Assembly: GCF_009720485.1 (NCBI RefSeq)
Contig: NZ_CP045245.1
Coordinates: 3,100,001-3,164,000, forward strand
Source of the DNA: Cellulomonas sp. JZ18
GTDB taxonomy: Bacteria; Actinomycetota; Actinomycetes; Actinomycetales; Cellulomonadaceae
Length of the DNA stretch: 64,000 nucleotides
Direction of reading: 5' to 3'
Shown here: in pieces, positions 48,408 through 57,561 of the stretch
Numbering within the stretch: position 1 is the first letter of the stretch
Layout: every line of letters begins with the position of its first letter
Made by a program: the position numbers and the translations under genes
The notes under the pieces: model-generated
Told to the model about the DNA's origin: nothing
The model's input: the letters and a program-made list of their open reading frames with translations, nothing else
Database searches by the model: none

Positions 48408-49608
48408 CGACGCTCGACGCCCTGGTCGGGCGGGTCGTGGCCGCCGGCGCCTGCTCCGGGTGCGGGCTGTGCGCCGGGCTCGACGCGGGGCTCACGATGA
48501 CGCTCGACGAGGCCGGTTTCGCCCGCCCCGTCCGCACCGGCCCGTCGACCGCGGACGCGTCCACGGTGGCCGCCTTCGAGCGCTCCTGCCCGGGCCGCAC
48601 CGTGCGCGCCGCACGTCCGCCGGGCACCGCGCGGCACCCGCTGCTCGGCCCCGTCGCCGGCTGCTGGGAGGCGTGCGCTGCGGACCCGGAGGCACGGCGA
48701 CGGGGCAGCAGCGGCGGTGTGCTGACCGCGCTGACGACGTGGCTCGTGGAGCAGGGCGAGGCCGTGCGTGGGGTGGGTGCGGCGCGCGACCCGGGCGAGC
48801 CGCGGCGGACCGTGCCCGTGACGATCCGCTCGCGTGCGCAGGCGCTGGACGCGGCCGGGTCCCGGTACGCGCCCGTGAGCGTCTGCGCGCACCCCGACGC
48901 GGCGGACCCGTCCTCCGTCACGACGGGCAAGCCGTGCGAGGCGGCCGCCCTGCGCGCGCTCGCCGACGGTGGCCCCGCCCCCTGCTGCTGTCCTTCTTCT
49001 GCGCCGGGACGCCGTCCGCACGCGCGACGGACGCCGTGCTCGACCGCCTCGGCGTGGCGCCCGGCGAGCCCCTCGCCGCGCTCTGGTACCGCGGCCGGGG
49101 CTGGCCGGGCAGCTTCACCGCCGTCCGGCCGGACGGGTCGCAGGTGGCGACCTCGTACCACGAGTCGTGGGGCGAGGTGCTGGGCCGCGACGTGCAGTGG
49201 CGGTGCAAGACGTGCCCCGACGGGGTCGGCGAGAGCGCCGACGTCGTCGCGGGCGACCTGTGGCGCACGGACGCGCGCGGGTACCCGGTGTTCACCGAGT
49301 CCGACGGGTGGAGCGCGCTGGTGGCACGGACGCCGCGCGGCCGGGACGTCGTGGAGCGCGCCGTCGCGGCCGGCGTGCTCACGGTGCGTCCGGTCGACCC
49401 GGACGACGTCATGGGTGTGCAGCCCCTGCAGACGACGCGCCGCCGGACGCTCGCCGGCCGCATCGCGGGCGCGCGGCTGGCCGGCGCGCGGGCGCCGCGC
49501 TACCGCGGCTTCGGCCTGGTGCGCCTGGCCCTGCGCGACCTGCGCGCGACGCTGCGCACCGCACGGGGCACCTACCGCCGCGTGCGCTCGGGCGCCGCGC
49601 GGTCCTGA
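48404..49608 (+). pseudogene. FrhB-like coenzyme F420 hydrogenase/dehydrogenase beta-subunit family (one frameshift)
   Basis: Two frames encode a protein of about 401 residues once one base is added at the C run 48978-48982. N-terminal residues VVAAGACSGCGLCAGLD contain a Cys-x2-Cys-x2-Cys motif of the FrhB N-terminal domain, GSSGGVLTALTTWLVEQGEAV the conserved SSGG turn, VTTGKPCEAAALRA and LLSFFCAGTPSA the following conserved stretches, and WRCKTCPDGVGESADVVAGDLWRTD the C-terminal metal-binding part. FrhB-like genes often sit beside pyruvyltransferase genes in glycan loci; the redox role there is unclear. GTG start, 4-bp overlap with the pyruvyltransferase gene. Probably a sequencing error rather than a dead gene. 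Confidence 0.82.
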
Positions 49609-50561
49609 CCGGCGCCGACCGGCAGCGCCGCTCCCGCCGGGTCGCCCTGCTCGGGGGGCCGCCCGTACTCGACGACGACGTGGCCGAGCGCTCCCGCGAC
49701 CATGCCGCGCCCGCGGGCCGCGTTGCGCCGTCCCACGAGCCGCAGCACCGGGTCGCGGCGCAGCGCACCGAGCACGACGCGCACGCCTCCCCCGGCCACG
49801 CGCAGCCCGCCGCGGGCGAGGTACCGCGCACGCACCCGGGCGCGCTCCGCCGCGTCCGCGGCGAGCACGAGCTCGGCCCGGCTCGCCGAGTTGCCGCTGC
49901 GACGGGCCCGGCGCAGCACCCAGCCCGGCGTCGTGCGGTCGGGCGGCACCCGGTCCACGACGACCGCCTCGTCGCACCACACGAGCCGCCCGCCGCGCCG
50001 GACGAGGTCCCGCGTGAAGAGCGTGTCGCTGCCGCCGCTGAGGCCGAACCGCTCGTCGAACCGCACGCCCAGCCGGCGCACCGCCGCCACGTCGAGCAGC
50101 AGGTTGTTCGTGGCCGCCACGTCGACGTCGGTGCCCGTGCGCAGCCGTCGCCGCTCGAAGAACCGGCCCGCACGTACCCAGGGCTCGGGCTCCGCCACGA
50201 ACTCGGACACCACCGCGCCGACCACGCCGGTCGCACCCGTCGCGCGGTGGCACGCCGTCAGCGCCTCCCACCAGCCGGGCTCCGGCCGCTCGTCGTCGTC
50301 GACGAACACCAGGACGTCCGCGTCCGCGCACTCGTCGAGCGCGCGGTTGCGTCCCGCCGCGATGCCCGGCCGGGGCTCGTGCACGTAGCGCACGCGCGGG
50401 TCGCGCAGCCCCTCGACCCACGCCCGGGCCGAGCCGGCGGGGTCGTTGTCGACGACGAGCAGGCCGGCCCCGTCACGGGAGGTCGCGGCGAGGAACGCGG
50501 GCACGGCGACGCGCAGGTCCTCCGGCCGGCGGTAGGTGAGCATCGCGACGACGGCGGTCAT
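49572..50561 (-). CDS. GT2-family glycosyltransferase
   Basis: This 329-residue enzyme has a GT-A fold: MTAVVAMLTYRRPEDL at the N-terminus, donor-site DNDPAGSARAW, the DxD motif in VLVFVDDDERPEPGWW and the acceptor region FDERFGLSGGSDTLFTRDLVRRG. It is a cytoplasmic inverting transferase that uses a nucleotide sugar; the sugar is unknown. Its ATG overlaps the upstream glycosyltransferase stop (ATGA) and has GGAGGAG upstream. Its stop (TAG at 49572) overlaps the convergent FrhB-like stop by 37 bp, which is unusual. Confidence 0.88.
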   Translation of the reverse strand: MTAVVAMLTYRRPEDLRVAVPAFLAATSRDGAGLLVVDNDPAGSARAWVEGLRDPRVRYVHEPRPGIAAGRNRALDECADADVLVFVDDDERPEPGWWEALTACHRATGATGVVGAVVSEFVAEPEPWVRAGRFFERRRLRTGTDVDVAATNNLLLDVAAVRRLGVRFDERFGLSGGSDTLFTRDLVRRGGRLVWCDEAVVVDRVPPDRTTPGWVLRRARRSGNSASRAELVLAADAAERARVRARYLARGGLRVAGGGVRVVLGALRRDPVLRLVGRRNAARGRGMVAGALGHVVVEYGRPPEQGDPAGAALPVGAGQDRAAPERTRR

Positions 50562-51586
50562 GACCGGCTCCTCCCCCGGGCGGCCGCGAGCGCGGCCTCG
50601 TACGCCCGCACGTGCCCCTCGGCCACACGGTCCCAGCGACGCGCGCGCAGGTCCGGCGCCCCCGCCGGCGGGTCGGCGCGGAGGGCGGCGACCTCCTCGC
50701 GCAGCGTCTGCGACGTCAGCGGCGGGGTGAACCGGCGCACCCAGGCCGGCCCGACCTCGGCCGCCAGGTCCGCCACCACCTCGCCGTCCGGGACGAGCAC
50801 GGGCCGCGCGAGCGAGAGCGCTAGCAGCGCGGCACCCGAGTTGTGCATCGCGCGGTACGGCAGCACGACGAGCTCGGCCGCCGTGACCTCCGCGACGAGC
50901 TGCTCGTCGTCGACGTGGCGCAGGTCCAGGCGCACGCGCGGGTCGTCGCCGGCCGCCGCCCGGACCGCGTCGGCCACCGCCGGCGTCGCGGCACGCCCCG
51001 CGACGACGAGGTCGAGACCGTCCGGCGGCGTCGCGCGGACCGCGGCGACGAGGTCCTCGACCCCCTTGTACGCGCGGACGAGCCCGACCGAGACCAGCCG
51101 GCCGGGCACCGGCCGCGCAGCCGGGTACGACGCGAACCACGTCGCGTAGTCCCCGTGGGGCACCGTGCTCGCGCGCGCCGGGTCGGGCACGGGCGTGCGG
51201 TCGTTCAACCGGATCCACCAGCCCGTGCGCCGGTCGCACCAGCGCGTCACCGCGGCGGTGGCGCGGTGCGGGCGCTCGTGCGGCTGGACGTTGTGCACGG
51301 TGCGCACGAGCACCCGGCCCCCCGTCGACGCGCGCAGCACGACCAGCGCGAACGCGGCCGTCGCCGCCCAGCGCCGCACGCGCGTCCCCCGGTCCACGAC
51401 GACCTCGGGCCAGTGCACGTGCAGGACGTCGTACCGGCCCGCGAGCGCGCGCGACCAGCGGAACGTCGCGACGTCCGCGTGCGGCGCGAGCGCGTCGCGC
51501 AGCTGCACGAGGTAGGGGTTCGTGGTGGTGCGCGGCTCGCGGAACGACTGGAGCACGCGCAGGCGCGCCGTCCTGCCTCTCGCCAC
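50558..51586 (-). CDS. GT4-like (GT-B fold) glycosyltransferase
   Basis: This 342-residue protein has the N-terminal start ARLRVLQSFREPRTTTNPYLVQLRDALAP, HVHWPEV, and the C-terminal donor domain (PGRLVSVGLVRAYKGVEDLVAAV, PYRAMHNSGAALLALSLARPVLVPDG) of GT-B enzymes in glycan loci. It is cytoplasmic and probably transfers one sugar to the lipid-linked chain. I choose the GTG at 51586 (VARGRTARLRV) because GGGAGGG lies 6 nt upstream; the frame is open to 51643. It is coupled to the GT2 gene and divergent from the GT2-GT4 fusion. Confidence 0.83.
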   Translation of the reverse strand: MARGRTARLRVLQSFREPRTTTNPYLVQLRDALAPHADVATFRWSRALAGRYDVLHVHWPEVVVDRGTRVRRWAATAAFALVVLRASTGGRVLVRTVHNVQPHERPHRATAAVTRWCDRRTGWWIRLNDRTPVPDPARASTVPHGDYATWFASYPAARPVPGRLVSVGLVRAYKGVEDLVAAVRATPPDGLDLVVAGRAATPAVADAVRAAAGDDPRVRLDLRHVDDEQLVAEVTAAELVVLPYRAMHNSGAALLALSLARPVLVPDGEVVADLAAEVGPAWVRRFTPPLTSQTLREEVAALRADPPAGAPDLRARRWDRVAEGHVRAYEAALAAARGRSRS

Positions 51587-51634
51587 GCCACCCTCCCGTT
51601 CCACCCCGTCCACCCCGGCCACGGACACGACCGG

Positions 51635-51647
51635 CCGGTTCACCCGG
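51635..51647. promoter_or_regulatory. TTCACCCGG motif in the divergent promoter at 51587-51735
   Basis: CCGGTTCACCCGG lies between the divergent starts at 51586 and 51736, so it could act on both glycosyltransferase transcripts. It is a close relative of the copies at 46271 and 59199. Confidence 0.45.
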
Positions 51648-51735
51648 GGGCCAGGCTCGCGACGCTACCCGCTCCACTAGCCTCGACACAGGCGGTTCGT
51701 CCCGATTTCGCCCTCGCTCTCCCGGAGGTGCCCGC

Positions 51736-53888
51736 ATGCCCGACCGCGCTCCCCGCCACGGCGTGGTCGTCGTGAACCACCGCTCGGCGGAGCTGCTGCG
51801 CCGGCACCTCGCGGCGACGGTGGCCGGGCTCGAGGACGTCGTCGTCGTGGTCGTCGACAACTCGCCCGGGGCGGACGACCGCGCCCGGGCACGGGACGTC
51901 GCCGAGGCCCACGGCTGGACGCTCCTGGCGGCGCCCAACGACGGGTTCGGCGGCGGCGTCAACCGCGGGGTCGCGCACGCGCTCGCACGCGGTGCGCGCG
52001 CCGTCCTGGTGCTCAACCCGGACCTGTCACTGACGCCCGAGGACGCCGTGGCGCTGCTGTCCGCGGCCGAGCGGGACCCGGACGCGCTCGTCTCCCCGGT
52101 CGTGCACGACGCCGCGGGCCGGGTCTGGTTCGGCGGCGGCACGCTGGACCTGCGCCGCGGGCGCACCCGCTCCGGCGCGGGTGCCGTCGCCGGCGGTCCC
52201 GTCGACTGGTTGTCGGGTGCCTGCCTCGCGTCCTCCGCCGCGGCCTGGCGGCGGGTCGGGGGCTTCGACACCGGGTACTTCATGTACTGGGAGGACGTCG
52301 ACCTGTCGTGGCGGGCGCGGCGGGCGGGTCTGCACCTGACGGTGCGCGAGGACGTGGTCGCGACGCACGACGTCGGGGGGACGCAGGAGCACGCCGGCAG
52401 CCGGCGCCGCTCGGACCTCTACTACGAGCAGAACTGCCGCAACCGCCTGCTGTTCGCAGCGCGCCACCTCGACGCCGCGGACCGGTGGCGCTGGGTGCTG
52501 TGGTCGCCGTGGTGGGCGCGGCGCGTGCTCCTGCGCGGCGGGCGGCGGCAGCTGCTGCAGAGCCCGCGGCCCCTGCTGTCGGTCGTCCGCGGCACGCTGG
52601 GCGGCGTCCGCGCGGCCCTGCGGCCCGCACGGACGGGCACTCCCGCGAACACCGGCACCGCCGCAGACACCGGCACCGCCGCGAGCACCGGCGCCCCCGC
52701 GAGCACCGGCACCGGGCGCACCGACGCCCCTGCACGCCGCCTCGTCGTCGCGCACCCGTCGACCGAGCTCTACGGCGCCGACCTGCAGATGCTGGAGACG
52801 CTGCGCGCGGCACGCGCGGGCGGGTGGGAGGTCGAGCTCGTGCTGCCCGGTGACGGCCCCCTGACCGCACGCGCGGCGGCCCTCGGGGTGCGGGTGACGC
52901 AGGCCGACGTGCCCGTGCTGCGCAAGGCGCTGCTCCACCCGGCCCGGCTGCTGCCGCTCGCGGCCGCGGCCGCAGGCTGCGTCGTGCGCACGGTCCGCAC
53001 GCTGCGCCGCACCCGTCCGGACCTGGTGTACGTGAGCACGTTGACGATCCCGTGGTGGGTGCTGGCCGCGCGGCTCGCCCGCGTCCCGGTGCTGTGCCAC
53101 GTGCACGAGGCGGAGGAGGACCAGCCGCGCGTCGTGACGGCGGCCCTGACGGCGCCGCTGCTCCTGGCCGACCGCGTCGTGACGAACTCGGCCGCCGCAC
53201 GGCGCAGCGTGGGTCTCGTCTTCCGGTCCCTGGCCGAGCGCGCCGTGGTGGTGCACAACGGCGTGCCGGGGCCGGCCGAGGCACCCGCGGCCGCGCCGGC
53301 ACCCGCGGACGGGCCGCTGCGGCTCGTGCTCGTCGGGCGCCTGTCACCGCGCAAGGGGACCGACGTCGCCCTCGACGCGGTCGCGCGGGTCGTCGAGCGC
53401 GGGCACGACGTGCACCTGCGCGTCGCGGGCAGCACCTTCACCGGCTACGAGTGGTTCGAGGCCGAGCTGCGCGCGCGGCTCGAGGACCCGCGCCTGGCCG
53501 GACGCGTCGAGCTGCTCGGGTTCGTGCACCCGACGTGGCCGCTGCTCGCCGACGCCGACGTCGTGCTGGTGCCCTCCCGCGTGGAGCCGTTCGGCAACAC
53601 CGCCGTGGAGGCGATGCTCGCCGGCCGTGCGGTCGTCGCGTCCGGCGTGCAGGGGCTCGCGGAGATCCTCCGGGACGGCAGCACGGGGCTCCTCGTGCCG
53701 CCGGGCGACGCGTCGGCGCTGGCCGACGCGATCACCCGGCTGGCCGAGGACCCCGCGCTGCGTGCCCGGCTGGCCGCCGCCGCACGGGCGGACGCGCTCG
53801 CGCGCTTCTCCCCGAGCGGTACGCGGCCGACGTGCGCGCCCAGCTCGACCGGGTGGCCGAGCCGGCGCTCAGCTCCCGCGCTGCGTGA
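51736..53888 (+). pseudogene. GT2-GT4 fused glycosyltransferase (one frameshift)
   Basis: The frame encodes an N-terminal GT2 domain (about 1-300: GVVVVNHRSAELLRRHL, VDNSPGADDR, NDGFGGGVNRGV, FMYWEDVDLSWRARRAG), a repetitive Thr/Ala/Gly/Pro linker (about 305-330) and a C-terminal GT-B/GT4 domain (VAHPSTELYGADLQMLETLRAARAGG, LVGRLSPRKGTDVALDAV, VLVPSRVEPFGNTAVEAML). The last part is out of frame: one added base at the C run 53810-53813 restores FSPERYAADVRAQLDRV and a stop at 53888, giving about 717 residues. It would add two sugars in sequence. The start is ATG at 51736. Its end overlaps the convergent beta-helix gene by 20 bp. Confidence 0.83.
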
Positions 53889-55365
53889 CCGTCGTGGCGG
53901 CGCCGTCCGCCCAGCGGTTGCCGCGCATCTGCAGCAGCGGGATGGTCCCCGCGTCCGCGATGATCGCGCAGCCCTTGTGGACCTGGTCGCGCTCGAACGT
54001 GTTGTCGGCCAGCACCGTGCCCGACAGCGGGCCGTGCGACTTCTCGGCGAGGTTGACCGAGCAGCCGCCGCCGCCGATGCGGTTGCCGCGCAGCTCGAGC
54101 CCGCGCACGGCCCCGCGGTCCTGCGTCACCATGACGGCCGCGTTGCGGGTGTCCTCCAGGACGTTGCGCAGCAGGCGGATGTTCGAGCCCGCGGCGATCT
54201 GCACGTTGTCGTCGTGCGTGGGACCGCCGCCGAAGTTCGGGTCGTTCTCCCAGTGCAGGTTGCCGTGCAGCCAGGAGTCCTGGACCAGCACGTCGCCTCC
54301 CGTGACCATGAGCTGGTCGGTGACCGAGTGCACCTCGACGCGCGTCATCGTGAAGCTCTGCCCGATCACGCCGCGGACGTTCGGGGAGCGGTGCTTGGAG
54401 TAGAGCTCGGAGTCCTCGATCGTGACGTTGCGGGCCCCCTCGAGGACCATGACGAGCCCGACGCTCGTGTCCGACGGACGGCCGCTGATCACGGAGCGAC
54501 GGATCGTCACGTTCGGCGCCTCGACGCGGACGATGCCGCGGATGTCCATGGAGTCGACGACCGTGCCGGCCTTCGTGATGCGCATGTCGCCCTCGTGCAC
54601 GGTCAGGCGCGTGCCCGCGGGCACGCCCGTGGTGTCCGGACCGGGCGTGCCGGCCGGCGGGCGCGACGCGGGTGCCGACGGCGCCGGCGCGGGCGTCGCG
54701 GTGCGCGTCGGGCTCGGGGCCGGCGCAGGCGCGCGCGTGGGGGTCGGGGCCGGCGCGGGCGCGCGCGTGGCCGTCGGGGCCGGCGCGGGCGCGCGCGTGG
54801 CCGTCGGGGCCGGCGTGGACGTCCGGGACGGCGTCGGCGCGGCGGTGGGCTTGCCGGTGCTCGTCGGACGCGGCGTCGCGCCGTCGACGGTGTAGCCGAC
54901 GACGCGGACCGTGAGGCTCACGCTCGCCGCCGAGCTGTGCAGCGCGACCTCCCGGTCCGCCCCGCGCAGGTCGACGGTCACGTGCGTGTTCTTCGCGCGG
55001 CGCGTCGGCGTGGTCATCGCCGGGTCGGCCAGGCAGGCGCGGGTGGCACGGTCGCCGGGGCACGCCGAGACCTTGGTGGGGCGCCACGCGAGCTGACCGG
55101 TGACCGAGAGCTTGACGCTCGTCGCGGCGGCCGGGACCGGCAGCCGCAGCACGTGCGTGCCGCCCGGGCCCACGACGTGACGGGTCAGCACGCGCCGGTC
55201 GAGCTCGACGAACGTGCCCGCGGCGTGCGCGGGCGCCTCGCGGAACGGGACCGGCCCGGCGGCCAGACCCGTCGCCAGGAGCGCGGTGAGGGCTGCCCCG
55301 CCGAGGAGCCGGAGGCGCCGTCGCCTGCGGGCGTGGTGTCGCCGGTCAGCTCGCGTTGCCGTCAT
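53869..55365 (-). CDS. secreted right-handed beta-helix protein (pectate-lyase-like fold)
   Basis: This 498-residue exported protein has an Arg-rich N-terminus, a hydrophobic signal segment (LGGAALTALLATGLAAG), a domain of about 100 residues, a Pro/Ala/Thr linker with repeated TRAPAPAP (about 160-235) and a C-terminal parallel beta-helix (about 245-498). It is paralogous to the C-terminal part of the protein at 59877-62636: both contain HEGDMRIT/HEGNLVIT, DIRG, NVTIR/NVVIR, a THDDNVQ/SHDDSIQ segment and a late Cys. Beta-helix enzymes are often polysaccharide lyases, hydrolases or epimerases; activity here is unproven. ATG start with GGGGAG upstream. Confidence 0.83.
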   Translation of the reverse strand: MTATRADRRHHARRRRRLRLLGGAALTALLATGLAAGPVPFREAPAHAAGTFVELDRRVLTRHVVGPGGTHVLRLPVPAAATSVKLSVTGQLAWRPTKVSACPGDRATRACLADPAMTTPTRRAKNTHVTVDLRGADREVALHSSAASVSLTVRVVGYTVDGATPRPTSTGKPTAAPTPSRTSTPAPTATRAPAPAPTATRAPAPAPTPTRAPAPAPSPTRTATPAPAPSAPASRPPAGTPGPDTTGVPAGTRLTVHEGDMRITKAGTVVDSMDIRGIVRVEAPNVTIRRSVISGRPSDTSVGLVMVLEGARNVTIEDSELYSKHRSPNVRGVIGQSFTMTRVEVHSVTDQLMVTGGDVLVQDSWLHGNLHWENDPNFGGGPTHDDNVQIAAGSNIRLLRNVLEDTRNAAVMVTQDRGAVRGLELRGNRIGGGGCSVNLAEKSHGPLSGTVLADNTFERDQVHKGCAIIADAGTIPLLQMRGNRWADGAATTVTQRGS

Positions 55366-55439
55366 GTCTCGGTACTCCCCCGTCGGTGGCGGGACCGTTG
55401 GTCCCGGATACGGGAGGCGACACTAGGACAGCGGACCAA

Positions 55440-55452
55440 TCGGGTGAACCGG
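55440..55452 (-). promoter_or_regulatory. GGGTGAACCGG motif upstream of the beta-helix gene
   Basis: TCGGGTGAACCGG lies 75 bp upstream of the beta-helix start at 55365, in the 206-bp gap before it. Only promoter-type sequence and short GTCAC repeats are seen elsewhere in this gap. Confidence 0.45.
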
Positions 55453-55571
55453 GGCGAACGTCACCCACACGTGTCAGTCGTGGACGCCTTCCGAGGCCGC
55501 TGCGACGGCCGGTCCGCTCACCAGGAACGTCACCCGTTCGTGACGCAACCGTGGCGGTACTGTGATCTTCG

Positions 55572-56339
55572 TCACACGTCTGCGTTCCTGGACAGCGTGC
55601 GCATCTCGCCGTACCACTTGACCGCCGCGGCCGCCGTGAACAGCGCCGTGCACGCGACGAGCACGGCGTAGACGACGAGGAACGCGTCCGGGACCGCCAG
55701 GAGCAGGAACGACAGGCACAGCACGCCGTAGTCCGTGGGCACCACGAGCAGGGAGCGCAGCCACGGCGCACGCCCGCCCTGCGCCGCCGTGCTGCGCACG
55801 CCGTGGGCCCGTCTCAGCTGCTCGGTGAGGATCATCGCGAAGAAGAGGACCGAGCCGGCCACGACGTGCAGGAGCGGCACCGCCGACCACGCCGGGTCCG
55901 CCCAGCCGTGCAGGTGCATCCCGACCAGCAGCGCGACCGGGAGCGTCACGATCTTGACCGCGTCGACCACGTGGTCCAGCCACTCGCCCGCGCTGCTGCC
56001 CGTCCCCGTCAGCCGCGCCAGCTGACCGTCCGCCGAGTCGAGCGCGTAGCCGAGCACCAGGCACGCCGTCACGGCCAGGGCCTGCACGACCCCCGGCTGC
56101 AGCACGGCGAGCAGCGCGACGCCCGTGAACGTGGCGAGCGCGCTCAGGCCCGTGACCTGGTCCGGCGTCAGGCGCGCGCCGTACGCCCACGCCGCGAGGT
56201 GGCGGCCCAGGCGCCGGTTCACGAAGCGCGAGTACGCGGGCGCGCTGCGGGCGGCCTGCTTCTGCGCTGCCTGCAGCCGCCCCAGCGTCACGCGGTACGG
56301 CTCACGGCCCACCGGTCTGCTCGTCGCCGTCCCGGTCAT
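55572..56339 (-). CDS. CDP-alcohol phosphatidyltransferase-family membrane enzyme
   Basis: This 255-residue membrane protein contains the complete catalytic motif D-x2-D-G-x2-A-R-x8-G-x3-D-x3-D (about 101-126: DSADGQLAR...GEWLDHVVD) and about six hydrophobic helices. The family transfers phospho-alcohols from CDP-alcohols to acceptors with loss of CMP. In this locus the acceptor could be a glycan lipid or an inositol/glycerol unit, supplied by the cytidylyltransferase-like gene at 36713-37177. ATG overlaps the previous gene's stop (ATGA) and has GGGAGAG upstream. The donor and acceptor are unknown. Confidence 0.85.
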   Translation of the reverse strand: MTGTATSRPVGREPYRVTLGRLQAAQKQAARSAPAYSRFVNRRLGRHLAAWAYGARLTPDQVTGLSALATFTGVALLAVLQPGVVQALAVTACLVLGYALDSADGQLARLTGTGSSAGEWLDHVVDAVKIVTLPVALLVGMHLHGWADPAWSAVPLLHVVAGSVLFFAMILTEQLRRAHGVRSTAAQGGRAPWLRSLLVVPTDYGVLCLSFLLLAVPDAFLVVYAVLVACTALFTAAAAVKWYGEMRTLSRNADV

Positions 56340-57561
56340 CGTCGCTCTCCCGTCGTCACGCCCGGCCGCTGCACGGCCGGCACGCGCCGCGCCCGGCGCT
56401 GCGGGCCGGGCACGCGGCCCGCACGCAGGTCCCGCGCGAGCGTCTCGTACCCCGCGGCCACGTCGTCCCAGTCGTACGCGCGGGCCCGTTCCCGCAGCGC
56501 CCGCCCCGCGCGTGCGCCGCGACGGGCGAGCGCTCCGCGTCCTCCACCGCGCGGGCCACCCCGCCGGCGTCGGCGACGTGCACGCCGTCGTCCCCGAGCA
56601 CGTCCCGGTTGAACGAGACGTCCCACGCGACCGTGGCCGTGCCGGCACCGATCGCGCGCAGCAACGAGGGGTTCGTGCCGCCGACCGAGTGCCCGTGCAG
56701 GTACGTGCGGGCGTGCGCGTAGAGCTGGTCCAGCAGCGGCGCGTCCCACACCCCGCCCACGAGCCGCACCCGGGGGTCGTCGCCCGCGGCGGCGCGCACC
56801 CGGGCGGTGTACGCGTCGGCGTACGGGGCGGACCCGACGACCACGAGCGGCAGCCGCGCGGCGCTGGCCACGTAGCCCGCGACGAGCACGTCGACGTGGT
56901 TCTCGGGCTCGAACCGCGCGACGACCAGGTGGTAGCCGTCCGGCTCGAGGCCGAGCTCGGGGAGCCGGTCGGCGCCGATGTCGCCCAGCACGGGCGCGCC
57001 GTACGTCAGCAGGGTCGTCGGCACCCCGAACTCCTCGGCGTAGTACGCCGCGATGCCCGGGGCGTCCGCGATGAGCGCGTCCGACCAGCGGACGGCCAGC
57101 TCCTCGGCCCGGCGGTAGTAGCGCTGCCCCGTGGGCCCCCACTTCGCGCGCTGCCACTCCAGGCCGTCGACGTGCGTGGCGACCGGGACGCGCGCCGCGC
57201 GCAGCACCGGCAGCAGCGGGGCGTTCGCGGCGTTGAAGACGAACGCGGCGTCGGGGCGCCGGGCCGCGACCAGGTGCCCGACCGACAGCGCGGTGTGGCT
57301 GAGCGTCTCCAGGGACCGCCGCCGCACGGCGGGGACGACCACGCGGCGCATGCCCAGGTGCTCCCGCACGCCCGCGTCCGCCTCGTGGGCACGGCTGTAC
57401 ACGACCACGTCGTGCCCGCGGCGCGCGAGGCGGCGCCCGACCTCCTCGACCGCCGTCTCGAAGCCGCCGTAGCGCGCGGGCACGCCACGGGTGCCGACCA
57501 TCGCGATGCGCAGCGCACCGCCGTCCCGGCCGCCGGCCGGCACGCCCGCGTCAGTAGGCAC
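56336..57561 (-). pseudogene. DUF1972/GT4-family glycosyltransferase (one frameshift)
   Basis: The main frame begins LRIAMVGTRGVPARYGGFETAVEEVGRRLARRGHDVVVYSR, the hallmark of DUF1972-containing GT4 enzymes, and contains ADAPGIAAYYAEEFG, VARFEPENHVDVLVAGYV and the donor-site Glu region NPSLLRAIGAG. Near the end the frame changes: one added base at the C run 56504-56507 restores ARGRALRERARAYDWDDVAAGYETL, giving about 408 residues that end at 56336. It would transfer a sugar such as rhamnose to the growing repeat unit. GTG start overlaps the stop of the glycosylphosphotransferase gene by 11 nt; a GTG at 57543 is an alternative. Confidence 0.85.
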
